Below are positions 8,777 to 16,423 of a stretch of 64,000 bases of DNA, piece by piece. How positions within the stretch are numbered: the stretch's first letter is position 1; every line of letters starts with the position of its first letter. A program made the translations under genes and the position numbers. Under the pieces are notes generated by a model that was not told the origin of the DNA, did not search any database, and saw only the letters and a list, made by a program, of their open reading frames with translations. Source of the DNA: Paenibacillus sp. CC-CFT747 (GTDB lineage: Bacteria > Bacillota > Bacilli > Paenibacillales > NBRC-103111); NCBI GenBank assembly GCA_030323305.1, contig CP106741.1, forward strand, positions 873,001 to 937,000, written 5' to 3'.

Positions 8777-8830
8777 CTACAAAAAGCCGTTTCCTGGTGC
8801 CTTGCGGCATCAAGAAACGGCTTTTTGTAG
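8777..8830. terminator. Very strong bidirectional terminator after the exporter
   Basis: CTACAAAAAGCCGTTTC (8777-8793) is perfectly complementary to 8814-8830, and the inner bases pair further (TGGTGCC with GGCATCA). T-runs exist in both directions. It marks the edge of the bacteriocin cluster and cuts into the remnant gene that follows. Confidence 0.85.
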
Positions 8831-9003
8831 GAGTGTATACTTAGTAGATGTTCAATGACTTCTTCAATTCGATTGCGACTACATTCATGTAAAAAAGAAG
8901 CAACCCATCGTGAGCCATCTTCGAATGTCACTATTGCATTAGTACTGCTTGAGAGGGGTGAAGGAGTTATTTCATTTTCATAACGTACTAAACCGCAGCT
9001 CAT
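8831..9003 (-). pseudogene. Remnant of a small immunity-type gene, internally deleted and lacking its 3' end
   Basis: Minus-strand residues from about 9003 read MSCGLVRYENEITPSPL, then STNAIVTFEDGSRWVASF, then at once NRIEEVIEHLLS, and run into the terminator with no stop. From memory, a family of about 130-residue Firmicute proteins begins NEITPSPL...FEDG.RWVATFF and ends ERIEEVI.HL, with some 40 residues between. Here the middle is missing and the end is replaced by the terminator stem. It directly follows the SF0329-type gene, a pairing typical of toxin-immunity gene arrays. Confidence 0.5.
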
Positions 9004-9547
9004 AAAAATACTGCACACTTGGATGCTTGAACTTCATCTTCTCGGTCATGTTTAAAATTCGCTTTTTTCCAACTCGTCTGTCCAGTAAAGCTAAAATATT
9101 CAATAAGATATCATGGCTCTCTATGCTTTCCTCTATAGAAATAGATAAAAACTTATTAGCTACTACGATAAAATTTGATTTACTTAATGCCGATTGTGCT
9201 GACAAAAGCTCTTTTGCATATTCTGATATTTTTCTATTTCTTGCCATTACTTTTAGACGATCCTCCGGAACTATCCCCTTGGTATCTTTTCTGACCGCTT
9301 CCATTTCTTCATTGTTGATAGGAATTAGGATATCTGAATCATTCTTAATTTCTAACTCCGTCTCATACCATCTGATTAAGGTAGTTTTATCACTCATATT
9401 GAGTACGTTCTTTTTGTCTACTGCAATATAACAATGTCCTGCTTTATCAGGTAAATACCGGTAACTGGTTGCACGGTATTCAACCCTTCCATATAAAGCA
9501 GGACAGAGAAAACTCTCCAGATGTTGCTTCAATTTGCTCCAGGACAT
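8978..9547 (-). CDS. SF0329 family protein
   Basis: 189 residues from ATG 9547 with a perfect AGGAGG site. The N-terminus MSWSKLKQHLESFLCPAL and YRATSYRYLPDKAGHCYIAVDK are characteristic of the SF0329-named family (function unknown), as is the end HPSVQYFYELR. The protein is soluble and charged, without signal or membrane segment. Base composition is clearly lower in GC than the surrounding genes, pointing to recent acquisition. In other Firmicutes such genes often sit in polymorphic-toxin immunity arrays; that role is inference. The frame is intact. Confidence 0.7.
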   Translation of the reverse strand: MSWSKLKQHLESFLCPALYGRVEYRATSYRYLPDKAGHCYIAVDKKNVLNMSDKTTLIRWYETELEIKNDSDILIPINNEEMEAVRKDTKGIVPEDRLKVMARNRKISEYAKELLSAQSALSKSNFIVVANKFLSISIEESIESHDILLNILALLDRRVGKKRILNMTEKMKFKHPSVQYFYELRFSTL

Positions 9548-10061
9548 GTAATCCTCCTATGTTCCATATTAAAAACACTTATTGAGACAGCCAGTCTCCT
9601 ATCCATAATACAATAACCAACACCTCTGTCATACAGAAACAAAATAATTCGAATACATACTCGAATATAGAGGAGCGAGGGTTGGGTATTGTTACTTTGG
9701 CTAATATGACCTACTACATATATAAACCTATTCAGAAAAAATTTGAAAAACACAAGGTTACTTGTATTTAGTACGGACACGAAGCTAACATAAATTCAGC
9801 ATTTATAAACGTGGAAGGAATTAAGTGGGGAGGGATAAAAACAAATTAAAAATGAACCATATGTCGAGAGGGTCTGTCAAGAATGTTTAAACTCACCAAC
9901 AGCGAAACTTTAGCTTAGATAAATAAGCCGCGATTTATACGGCTTTTTAATAGGACAAAGTTCTTGCCACCCAACAAGTAGTGGTTCAGCTTGATTAAAC
10001 ATTCTCCATTACAGCGATCCCGCCCCGCTCAGGAGTAAGCAGAGCGATAAGGAAGGCGCCG
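9548..10061. other. AT-rich intergenic region with IS-like inverted repeat
   Basis: No supported gene in about 510 bases. AGAATGTTTAA (9880-9890) and TTAAACATTCT (9995-10005) form an 11-base inverted repeat; the left copy is preceded by GGTCTGTCA, which resembles an insertion-sequence end. Between them AAGCCG/CGGCTT (9925-9945) plus TTTAA looks like a weak terminator. Low GC suggests a continuation of the acquired patch. Confidence 0.45.
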
Positions 10062-10565
10062 TTAACTCTTACGCAGGGCATATTCATACAAGGCCGTAGG
10101 ATACCGCCTGAACAGAAGCCGATCGCCTGTCTTCCGGAACCCGGCGTCCTCATAGAAGCGGCAGAGCTGGGGCCGGTCGGCGGCGCAATCGAGGCGGAGG
10201 AACGCTTTGTCCCGTCTTTCCGCCTCCCGCACGGCCCAGCGAATCATTTCGACGGAGAGCCCGGTCCCGGCAAACGATCTTCTCACGCAAAGCTTATGCA
10301 GATAAAGAGAAAGGCATCCGTCCGAATCGGCCCACGCCAGCGGATCCTGCTCCTGAAGGATCATGACGGCGGCGGGCTCCTTCTCCACCCACCCCAGATA
10401 GAGCTCCTCCCTGCGGTAGGAAGCCAGCAGAGCAGTTAAGGAGACCTGCCGCTCCGTCCACATCTCCTGCCCCCGGGCGCGAAGCCATTCCGCTCCCTCC
10501 CGCAGAATCGACGCGAAGAGCTCGTGCTCTTCGGCGGTCGGGATCTTAACCTCTAAGCGGTTCAA
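10062..10565 (-). CDS. GNAT family N-acetyltransferase
   Basis: 167 residues from TTG 10565, preceded by AAGGAGG. It is a GCN5-related acetyltransferase: LYLHKLCVRRSFAGTGLS holds the acetyl-CoA pyrophosphate loop (motif A, R-x-x-G-x-G/A type), followed by RLDCAADRPQLCRFYEDAGF (motif B). The substrate cannot be predicted; cytosolic. The gene is probably co-transcribed after the Nudix gene upstream (38-base gap). Frame intact. Confidence 0.8.
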   Translation of the reverse strand: MNRLEVKIPTAEEHELFASILREGAEWLRARGQEMWTERQVSLTALLASYRREELYLGWVEKEPAAVMILQEQDPLAWADSDGCLSLYLHKLCVRRSFAGTGLSVEMIRWAVREAERRDKAFLRLDCAADRPQLCRFYEDAGFRKTGDRLLFRRYPTALYEYALRKS

Positions 10566-10603
10566 GATAAGAGGCCCTCCTTCCTTCAGCGCAGCTGGGA
10601 GAG

Positions 10604-11065
10604 CTATTCCTCTGGCTCGTCATAATTCCTTCGGATGACCAGATGGACAACCTCCTCGAGGCCCCGTTCCAGCGCTTCCCAAATCCCCTCCGGATAGAGC
10701 GGTCTTTCCTTAAGCTCTTTAAGGGTTCGCCACGTTAACTGAATATCCGGGTGCTCCTTATGCGTGAGCGCCCCGCGGATGGCCAATTCCTCCACGGTGG
10801 CCCAATGCAGGACGGTGCAGTCGTGCCGCTGCCGGCCGTCGTACTCCACCAGGCTCTCATTCAGGCACACCAGCGGGCCGACCTGAACGGGCAGGTCGAA
10901 CTCCTCCAGCAGCTCCCGGTGGATGGCCTCCGCCGCCGTTTCCCCAAATTCCACGGCGCCGCCGGGAAAGCGGTAGAAGCTCTCTTCCCGGTCGCATTGG
11001 ACCAAGTACGCTTTCCCGTCCGACCGCCGGATAATCGCTTCCGCTCTAAGCTGGGGACGATTCAT
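10604..11065 (-). CDS. Nudix hydrolase
   Basis: 153 residues. The Nudix box is visible as GGAVEFGETAAEAIHRELLEEF, covering the conserved Gly, Glu and RExxEE metal-binding residues. It begins with a substrate-entry strand (RAEAIIRRSDGKAYLVQCD) and carries FYRFPGG before the box. It hydrolyses a nucleoside-diphosphate-linked compound in the cytosol; which one cannot be told. It lies in tandem with the GNAT gene and 30 bases after folD on the same strand. Confidence 0.85.
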   Translation of the reverse strand: MNRPQLRAEAIIRRSDGKAYLVQCDREESFYRFPGGAVEFGETAAEAIHRELLEEFDLPVQVGPLVCLNESLVEYDGRQRHDCTVLHWATVEELAIRGALTHKEHPDIQLTWRTLKELKERPLYPEGIWEALERGLEEVVHLVIRRNYDEPEE

Positions 11066-11095
11066 CTGGTTTCCTCCTCTTCGGATGTCCTTCCG

Positions 11096-11941
11096 TTACC
11101 GGTTACCGTATTTCTCCGCCGCCTCCACCGTGTGCTTAAGGAGCGTGGCGATCGTCACCGGGCCCACCCCGGCCGGCACGGGGGTAATGGCGGAGGCCTT
11201 CCCAAGGCAAGCCTCATAATCCACATCCCCCACGTTGCCGGGGTTATACCCCGCATCGAGCACCACCGCCCCCGGCTTGAGCCAATCTCCCTGTACGAAC
11301 CGGGGGCGGCCTACGGCCGCTACGACAATATCGGCCAGGCGGACGAGGTCCGGAAGTCCCCGGGTTCGGGAGTGGCACGTGGTGACCGATGCGTTCTCAT
11401 TCAGCAGCATGGCGGATACCGGCTTGCCCAGAATGGGGCTCCGGCCAATGACCACCGCATGCTTGCCCTCCGCCTCGATCCCCTAATGCTTCATAATGGC
11501 CATAATGGCCGCCGGGGTGCAGGAAGGAAATCCGCCAGGCCAAAGGCCGTCCGCGCATAGCCAAGCATCGTCACGCCGTCCACGTCCTTCTCGACGGGGA
11601 TGGCCTCGAAGGCCTCCTCTCGTCGATCGAAGCCGGTACCGGATGCTGCAGAAGGATGCCATGCACGGCCGGGTCCTCGTTAAGCTCCCGAATCGTCTCC
11701 ACGAGCTCCGCCGTGGTCGTGTTCTCCGGAAGCACGACCCGCCTTGAGCCGATGCCGAGCCTCCGGCAGGCGTTCCCTTTCATTCTCACATACGTGGCCG
11801 ACGACGGATCGCTGCCGACCAATACGGTGGCCAGGCAGGGGTCGATTCCTTTTTCCCCAGAGCCTGAATTCGTTCCTTTAGTGTCTCCTTGATGCTTTCG
11901 GCCACCTTGGTGCCGTCTAGAAGGAGGGTTTCGCTTGGCAT
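11096..11941 (-). CDS. folD: Methylene-tetrahydrofolate dehydrogenase/cyclohydrolase, disrupted (three frame breaks, one nonsense codon)
   Basis: Bifunctional FolD interconverts 5,10-methylene- and 10-formyl-tetrahydrofolate using NADP. Restored length is 282 residues, the family norm. Visible motifs are [22 protein letters not shown] (with the catalytic Lys), [26 protein letters not shown] (NADP site) and [16 protein letters not shown]. Breaks at about 11852, 11616 and 11521 are each repaired by one base. A TAG at 11483-11485 stands where MKHYGIE is expected. Four lesions in one 0.85-kb gene is the highest density in the window, so a real pseudogene with a second functional copy elsewhere is a fair alternative to poor sequence. 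The start ATG 11941 follows GGAGAAAG. A ZTP riboswitch lies upstream. Confidence 0.85.
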
Positions 11942-11970
11942 GGTCTTTCTCCATCCTTTCCACCGATAGA

Positions 11971-12080
11971 ATAAAAACACAAAGAGGCAAGGGATAATCC
12001 CTTACCTCTGCCCAGGCGATCGGCGTGATAATCAGGTGCTCCCCCGTGGTTCTCCACGTTTCGCCAGTTACACCTGCCAG
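11971..12080 (-). promoter_or_regulatory. ZTP (pfl) riboswitch with terminator, controlling folD
   Basis: The minus strand shows the pfl-motif landmarks in order: CAGGTGTAACTGGCG, a CGTGG-AGAA-CCACG hairpin, GGGGAGCACCTG closing the first stem, a short linker, and CGCCTGGGCA. This is followed at once by a stem AGAGGTAAGGGAT/ATCCCTTGCCTCT and a T-rich tail (GTGTTTTTATTC). This class senses ZTP/AICAR, a signal of 10-formyl-THF shortage, and commonly precedes folD. Ligand binding would disfavour the terminator and switch the gene on. Confidence 0.88.
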
Positions 12081-12091
12081 ATATTCCCTCT

Positions 12092-12120
12092 ATTGTAACC
12101 CGAACATCCTCTTCCTTCAA
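12092..12120 (-). promoter_or_regulatory. Sigma-A type promoter of the folD transcript
   Basis: Minus-strand TTGAAG (12115-12120), a 17-base spacer and TACAAT (12092-12097) lie about 12 bases upstream of the riboswitch and overlap the end of the alpha-galactosidase gene. Confidence 0.65.
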
Positions 12121-14321
12121 GCGCCGTTTTGGCTTACCGCCTGCAGACGGAACATCACGCCGAGGAAATCCCCTTTCAGCACGGGAAGGGGGATCCCGAC
12201 GTACATCAGATGATCGCCTCCATAAACCGCCCCTGACTCCAGTTCCATATAATCAAGGTCCGGGTCGAGGCCTTTCAGCTTCAGGCGCTTGATCGCCGGG
12301 GCCGCTTCCGACAGCGTCTCAAAATAGAAGGCGGCCGCCTCCTGCCGGTCCGCGGAGACGAACATCCAGGCCGTTTCGTTCCCTTCGAACGGATTGCGGA
12401 GCCGGTAGTGATCCCCGAATTGGACAAGCGGGCGGATCTGCTTGTACAGCTCAATCTGGCTGCGGATTTCCCTCTTGTCGTCCTCCGTCAGCCGGGTCAG
12501 GTCCAGCTCGTAGCCCAGGTTGCCGGACATGGCGACATACCCGCGCGTCTTGAGTGGCGTAATCCGCCCCACCTGATGATTCGGCACCGCGGAGACATGC
12601 GCTCCCATCGTGACGGGCGGATACACCAGGCTCGTCCCGTACTGCACCTTCAGGCGCATGACCGCATCCGAGTTGTCGCTCGTCCACACCTGCGGCATGT
12701 AATGGAGCAGGCCGGGATCGAAGCGCCCGCCTCCGGCCGCACAGCTCTCGAACAGCACGTCCGGGAAGGCCGAGGTGATCCGTTCCAGCACGTCATACAA
12801 GCCGAGCATGTACCGGTGGGCCGTTTCCCGCTGCCGGTCGGGCGGCAGCAAGGCGGAGCCGATTTCGGTCATGTTGCGGTTCATGTCCCATTTGACATAG
12901 CCGATCGGGGCGCTGGAGAGCACTTGGCCGACGGTATCGACAATATAGTCCCGCACGTCGGATCGGGAGTAATCCAGGACGAGCTGGTTTCTCGACGTGG
13001 TCCGGGACCGGTCCGGGACGTGAAGACACCAGTCCGGGTGGCTCCGGTACAGCTCGCTGTCCGGGGAGATCATCTCCGGCTCGAACCACAGCCCAAAAGC
13101 AAGGCCGTTCGCCGAGATCCGCTCCGCCAGATGCTCCAGGCCTTCGGGCAGCTTGTTCCGGTCGACGAACCAGTCCCCCAAGGAGGACTTGTCGTTATCC
13201 CTCCGCCCGAACCATCCGTCATCCAGAACGAACAGCTCAATGCCGAGCTCTCCGCCCACCTTCGCGATCTGCCCCAGCTTATCCGCATTGAAATCGAAAT
13301 AGGTCGCTTCCCAGTTGTTAACGAGAACGGGCCTTTCCCGGTCGCGGTGGGTTCCCCGGCACAAGCGTTCCCGGTACAGCCGGTGATACGTCCGCGACAT
13401 GCCTCCCAGGCCACGGTCGGAATAGACCAGCACCGCCTCGGGCGTCTGGAAGGACTCTCCCGGCTCCAGCCGCCAGCTGAAATCGAACGGGTTGATCCCG
13501 AGCGACAGCCGGGTGGTGCCGAACTGCTCCACCTCCGCGCTTGCCAGGAAGCTGCCGCTGTACACGAGGCTGAACCCGTACACGTCCCCGCTGTCCTCGT
13601 CAGCCCCTTTGGAGAGCAGCGCCATAAACGGATTCTGCTGGTGTCCGCTTGCCCCTCTCCGGCTTTCGATAGACTGGGTTCCGGGAACGAGCGCGCGCCG
13701 GTGAAGATGCCGTTCCCGCAGGACGGCGCCCGAGAGCTGCAGCAGGTCGTAGTCGGAAGAAGTCATGTCTACGCTCATGCTCATGGTCCGAAGCAGCTTC
13801 AGCCGCCCGGGGCCCTCGTGGACGAAGCGGACGCTGCGGGTGATGGCGTCATAGTGCTCGAAGACGGTATAGGTCAAGATAACCTTGAGCCCGATGACTT
13901 CGTCCGCCAATTCGATCTCGAGCGTCTCGGCTTCTTCCGGAGCTTCGGCATAAGTGGCCGGCAGCCCCTCCAGCTTCGGCTTGCCGTTCAGCAGGCGGTG
14001 AGCCCGGTATTTCAAATCGGTCACGGTCGAGCCGTTTTCGAGCTGAACATGAAAGGCGGGGAGCCGGAAATCCCCCGCACCGTAGCCCGGGTACTCCTGC
14101 GGGATCGTGTCCGGCGAGTAGGTTTTGTCGGTCACGTCGGGAGTGGGGGAGGCGGCGGAACGGGCCCTGAGCTGCAGAATCCGGTCCAGCCCGGTCGGGC
14201 GGATCCTTTTGCCCCAATACAAATGAGCCAGGGTTCCCCATTTCGTGACTTGAAAAAGATAGCTGGAGGATTTCGTCTGCAGATGATAAATGTTTGCTTT
14301 TCCGTCAAAGTGTACAGCCAA
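12117..14321 (-). CDS. GH36 alpha-galactosidase
   Basis: 734 residues, intact, probably cytosolic (no signal peptide); removes terminal alpha-1,6-galactose from raffinose-type sugars or galactomannan fragments. The start is TTG 14321, chosen because AAGGAGA lies just upstream and the family begins near FDGKANIYHLQT; the longer ORF from 14402 has no good site. An N-terminal beta-sandwich (about residues 1-320) precedes the catalytic barrel with WEATYFDF, LFVLDDGWFGRRDND, GLWFEPEMI, the nucleophile Asp in YVKWDMNR, ESCAAGGGRFD and the acid/base Asp in VWTSDNSDA. It lies 87 bases downstream of the MarR gene on the same strand. Confidence 0.93.
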   Translation of the reverse strand: MAVHFDGKANIYHLQTKSSSYLFQVTKWGTLAHLYWGKRIRPTGLDRILQLRARSAASPTPDVTDKTYSPDTIPQEYPGYGAGDFRLPAFHVQLENGSTVTDLKYRAHRLLNGKPKLEGLPATYAEAPEEAETLEIELADEVIGLKVILTYTVFEHYDAITRSVRFVHEGPGRLKLLRTMSMSVDMTSSDYDLLQLSGAVLRERHLHRRALVPGTQSIESRRGASGHQQNPFMALLSKGADEDSGDVYGFSLVYSGSFLASAEVEQFGTTRLSLGINPFDFSWRLEPGESFQTPEAVLVYSDRGLGGMSRTYHRLYRERLCRGTHRDRERPVLVNNWEATYFDFNADKLGQIAKVGGELGIELFVLDDGWFGRRDNDKSSLGDWFVDRNKLPEGLEHLAERISANGLAFGLWFEPEMISPDSELYRSHPDWCLHVPDRSRTTSRNQLVLDYSRSDVRDYIVDTVGQVLSSAPIGYVKWDMNRNMTEIGSALLPPDRQRETAHRYMLGLYDVLERITSAFPDVLFESCAAGGGRFDPGLLHYMPQVWTSDNSDAVMRLKVQYGTSLVYPPVTMGAHVSAVPNHQVGRITPLKTRGYVAMSGNLGYELDLTRLTEDDKREIRSQIELYKQIRPLVQFGDHYRLRNPFEGNETAWMFVSADRQEAAAFYFETLSEAAPAIKRLKLKGLDPDLDYMELESGAVYGGDHLMYVGIPLPVLKGDFLGVMFRLQAVSQNGA

Positions 14322-14408
14322 GTCGGACTCTCTCCTTCTCTCTCTGTTTTCTCTGTCTTTCGCTAACCCATTCGCTATCGAAAGGGATATTCCTGCGAAC
14401 AACGGCTA

Positions 14409-14894
14409 TTATCCATCCAGCCTGCTGTCCGGAGAGCCGCCGGCTACGGAATCCGTTCCAGCCGTCTCCGCTTCAATCCGGCTCTGAAGCACCGTAAGCG
14501 TCTGCCGGAAGACAGCCAGCTCTTCCCCGCTTAAGTCACGGGAAACGAGCCGATTGACTTTATCGGGGATCGGCTGAAGCCTCTCGATAAGCCCCATGCC
14601 TTCCTCCGTCAGAAAAACCAGAAAGGAACGCCGGTCCTCAGGGTTAACCTGCCGGCGAACGGCCCCTCTCCGCTCGAGGCTGTCGAGGGTACGGGTTATG
14701 CTGGTTTTGTCCTTGTCGGCCATAATGGAGAGTTCCTTCTGGGAAATCCCGTTCGTTTCCTGCACATGCTTCAGCACATTCCATTGCTCGGGCGTGATGT
14801 CGTAAGGCTTCAGGTGGATGGACATGAGATACTGCAGCTTGCGGTTGACCCGGTACAGATGCAGGGCCAGCTGTTCCGAAGGGTGTTTCTTCAT
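14409..14894 (-). CDS. MarR family transcriptional regulator
   Basis: 161-residue winged-helix dimer protein. PEQWNVLKHVQETNGISQKELSIMADKDKTSITRTLDSLERRG is the helix-turn-helix, and VNPEDRRSFLVFLTEEG is the wing with the conserved DxR motif. The start ATG 14894 has AGGAGATC upstream. It probably controls itself and perhaps the following alpha-galactosidase or the upstream Tat-dehydrogenase operon. Ligand unknown. Frame intact. Confidence 0.88.
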   Translation of the reverse strand: MKKHPSEQLALHLYRVNRKLQYLMSIHLKPYDITPEQWNVLKHVQETNGISQKELSIMADKDKTSITRTLDSLERRGAVRRQVNPEDRRSFLVFLTEEGMGLIERLQPIPDKVNRLVSRDLSGEELAVFRQTLTVLQSRIEAETAGTDSVAGGSPDSRLDG

Positions 14895-14936
14895 GGGCTT
14901 TGATCTCCTGGTTCTGGATTGAAGATTTTGTTTTCA

Positions 14937-14965
14937 CTATGACGGCTTCTGGAACGGTTTGTCAA
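14937..14965 (-). promoter_or_regulatory. Candidate promoter of the MarR gene
   Basis: Minus-strand TTGACA (14960-14965) is a perfect -35; a weak TCATAG lies 17 bases on. The -10 match is poor, which is common for regulated promoters. Confidence 0.4.
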
Positions 14966-14993
14966 GCATCCCAAAACAAGGATGACGGCGAAC

Positions 14994-15023
14994 GAAAAAA
15001 GAGAGCCGTCCGCAACGGCCCTC
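14994..15023 (-). terminator. Intrinsic terminator of the Tat-dehydrogenase operon
   Basis: On the minus strand GAGGGCCGT pairs with ACGGCTCTC (one G-T) across a five-base loop, then six T. It follows the cupredoxin gene stop. Confidence 0.8.
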
Positions 15024-15036
15024 CTCGGCTTGCCTC

Positions 15037-15432
15037 TTATTCCACGATGAGCTTGCCTTTCATCTCGGCATGTCCGGCTCCGCAAACGACGGAGCAGTGG
15101 AATTCAAAGGTCCCCGCTTTATCCGCCGTGAATTCCGCCGAGCCCGGCTTCTTCAAGTCGACGTTAAACTCGGGAATGGCCAATCCGTGCATGCCTTCCT
15201 TGTTGTCCAGCGTGATCTTCACCTTCTGCCCTTTCTTCACGCGGATCTCGCTTGGCTCGAACTTGAAGTTGGAAGCGGCAACGGTAATTTCTTTCGTCCC
15301 GCCGGAATCGCCTCCGGAGGAGCTTCCTCCGCTTCCCGGGGAGCCTCCCGCGTTATCCTTGCTTCCGCAGGCCGCGAGTACCGATACGACGAGAATCATT
15401 AGCATGCTTGTCAGCCAAAAACGTTTGGTCAT
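15037..15432 (-). CDS. CuA-type cupredoxin lipoprotein
   Basis: 131 residues. The signal peptide MTKRFWLTSMLMILVVSVLAAC ends in a lipobox (LAAC), so the protein is anchored outside the membrane. After a Gly/Ser linker comes a cupredoxin fold (EITVAASNFKFEPSEIRVKKGQ, MHGLAIPEFN) with the binuclear CuA motif FHCSVVCGAGHAEM, i.e. C-x3-C-x3-H-x2-M as in cytochrome oxidase subunit 2. It lacks the subunit-2 membrane helices, so it is a free-standing electron carrier. As the last gene of the operon it is a natural electron acceptor for the exported dehydrogenase; that pairing is inference. Confidence 0.9.
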   Translation of the reverse strand: MTKRFWLTSMLMILVVSVLAACGSKDNAGGSPGSGGSSSGGDSGGTKEITVAASNFKFEPSEIRVKKGQKVKITLDNKEGMHGLAIPEFNVDLKKPGSAEFTADKAGTFEFHCSVVCGAGHAEMKGKLIVE

Positions 15433-15457
15433 GGGGATCCCTCCATTGGTGTTGGTC

Positions 15458-15649
15458 TTAGATGACGGGCTTCTTCTCCTCTTCTCCTTCTTCCTTCAAA
15501 TCCTCGACAATGCCCTTGGTCGAATTCTTGAATTCGCGCAAGGTGTCGCCGAAAGCTCGCCCCAGCTGGGGCAGCTTGGCTGGTCCGAATACGACGAGAG
15601 CAATGACCAGGATGATAATCAGTCCGGGCAATCCGATGTTGTTCAGCAT
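15458..15649 (-). CDS. tatA: Twin-arginine translocase subunit TatA
   Basis: 63 residues from ATG 15649 (GGAGGAG upstream). One N-terminal transmembrane helix ([27 protein letters not shown]) with the FGPxKLP hinge, an amphipathic helix ([17 protein letters not shown]) and an acidic tail. It forms the translocation pore with TatC. It sits between tatC and the cupredoxin gene with 22-25 base spacing. Confidence 0.95.
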   Translation of the reverse strand: MLNNIGLPGLIIILVIALVVFGPAKLPQLGRAFGDTLREFKNSTKGIVEDLKEEGEEEKKPVI

Positions 15650-15671
15650 CCTTTTCTCCTCCTTTTCCTTG

Positions 15672-16399
15672 CTATAGGGCGGCGGCAGCCTGCATCCGCC
15701 GGTAATACCAGCCGGCGACAATCACGCTCAGCTCGAACAGAAGAATGAGCGGTACCGTAACCGAAAGATGGGAGACGAAATCGGGCGGGGAAATGCAGGC
15801 CCCCACCACCGCTAGACCGAGATAGGCGTATTTGCGCGTCATTTTGAGCCGGGCCGGGGTCAGCAGACCGAGACGGGTAAGGAAGATGACGGCCACCGGC
15901 ATTTCAAAGGCGATTCCCATCGGGAAGATGACGTTGAACAGAAAGGAAAAATACCGGTCGATGCCGTACCGCTCCGTCGCCCCGATGCTCACGTTCACGT
16001 TCTTCATGAAGTCCACCATCATCGGAAAGACGATGTAGTAGCTGAACGCCAGGCCCGCCACGAACAGAACGAAGGAGATCGGGATATAAACGGCCGTCCC
16101 CGGGCCTCCTCTTCCGTAAGGCCCGGCTTGACGAAGGACCATACGTGGTAGAAGGCCACCGGCAGCGTGCACAGCACGGCAAAGAGGAACGCGCACTTCA
16201 TGTAAATAAACATCCCGTCCGTCAGCGAGAAGACGTTCCACTCCACATCGGCCGCCGGCGGCGAGTGTTTAATATACAGAAGAATGGATCGCGACATATA
16301 CAGCCCGGCGGCCATGGCCGCAAGAAACCAGAGAATGACGACAATGAGCCGCTTGCGGAGCTCCGTCAGGTGGCGAATTATTTCCTTGTCTTTGTCCAT
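15672..16399 (-). CDS. tatC: Twin-arginine translocase subunit TatC (one frame break)
   Basis: 242 residues when restored; six-helix receptor for twin-arginine signals. The N-terminus [13 protein letters not shown] is the conserved HLxELRxR motif; [13 protein letters not shown] holds the signal-binding loop with the key Glu; further helices include [16 protein letters not shown]. The break at about 16100 (CCCC) is repaired by one base, joining EEEARG to [12 protein letters not shown]. Start ATG 16399 follows GGAAGGAGGGGG. It is in the operon with a Tat substrate, suggesting a dedicated translocon. Confidence 0.93.
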
Positions 16400-16423
16400 C
16401 CTCCCCCTCCTTCCTGCCTGGGG

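Noticed and set aside
8269-9018. 249-codon minus-strand ORF as a full gene
   Set aside because: Only the first 50-60 codons look real; the rest is antisense to the exporter. Annotated as a truncated remnant.
12408-14366. 652-codon plus-strand ORF
   Set aside because: Antisense to the GH36 alpha-galactosidase, whose catalytic motifs prove the other strand; high GC keeps shadow frames open.
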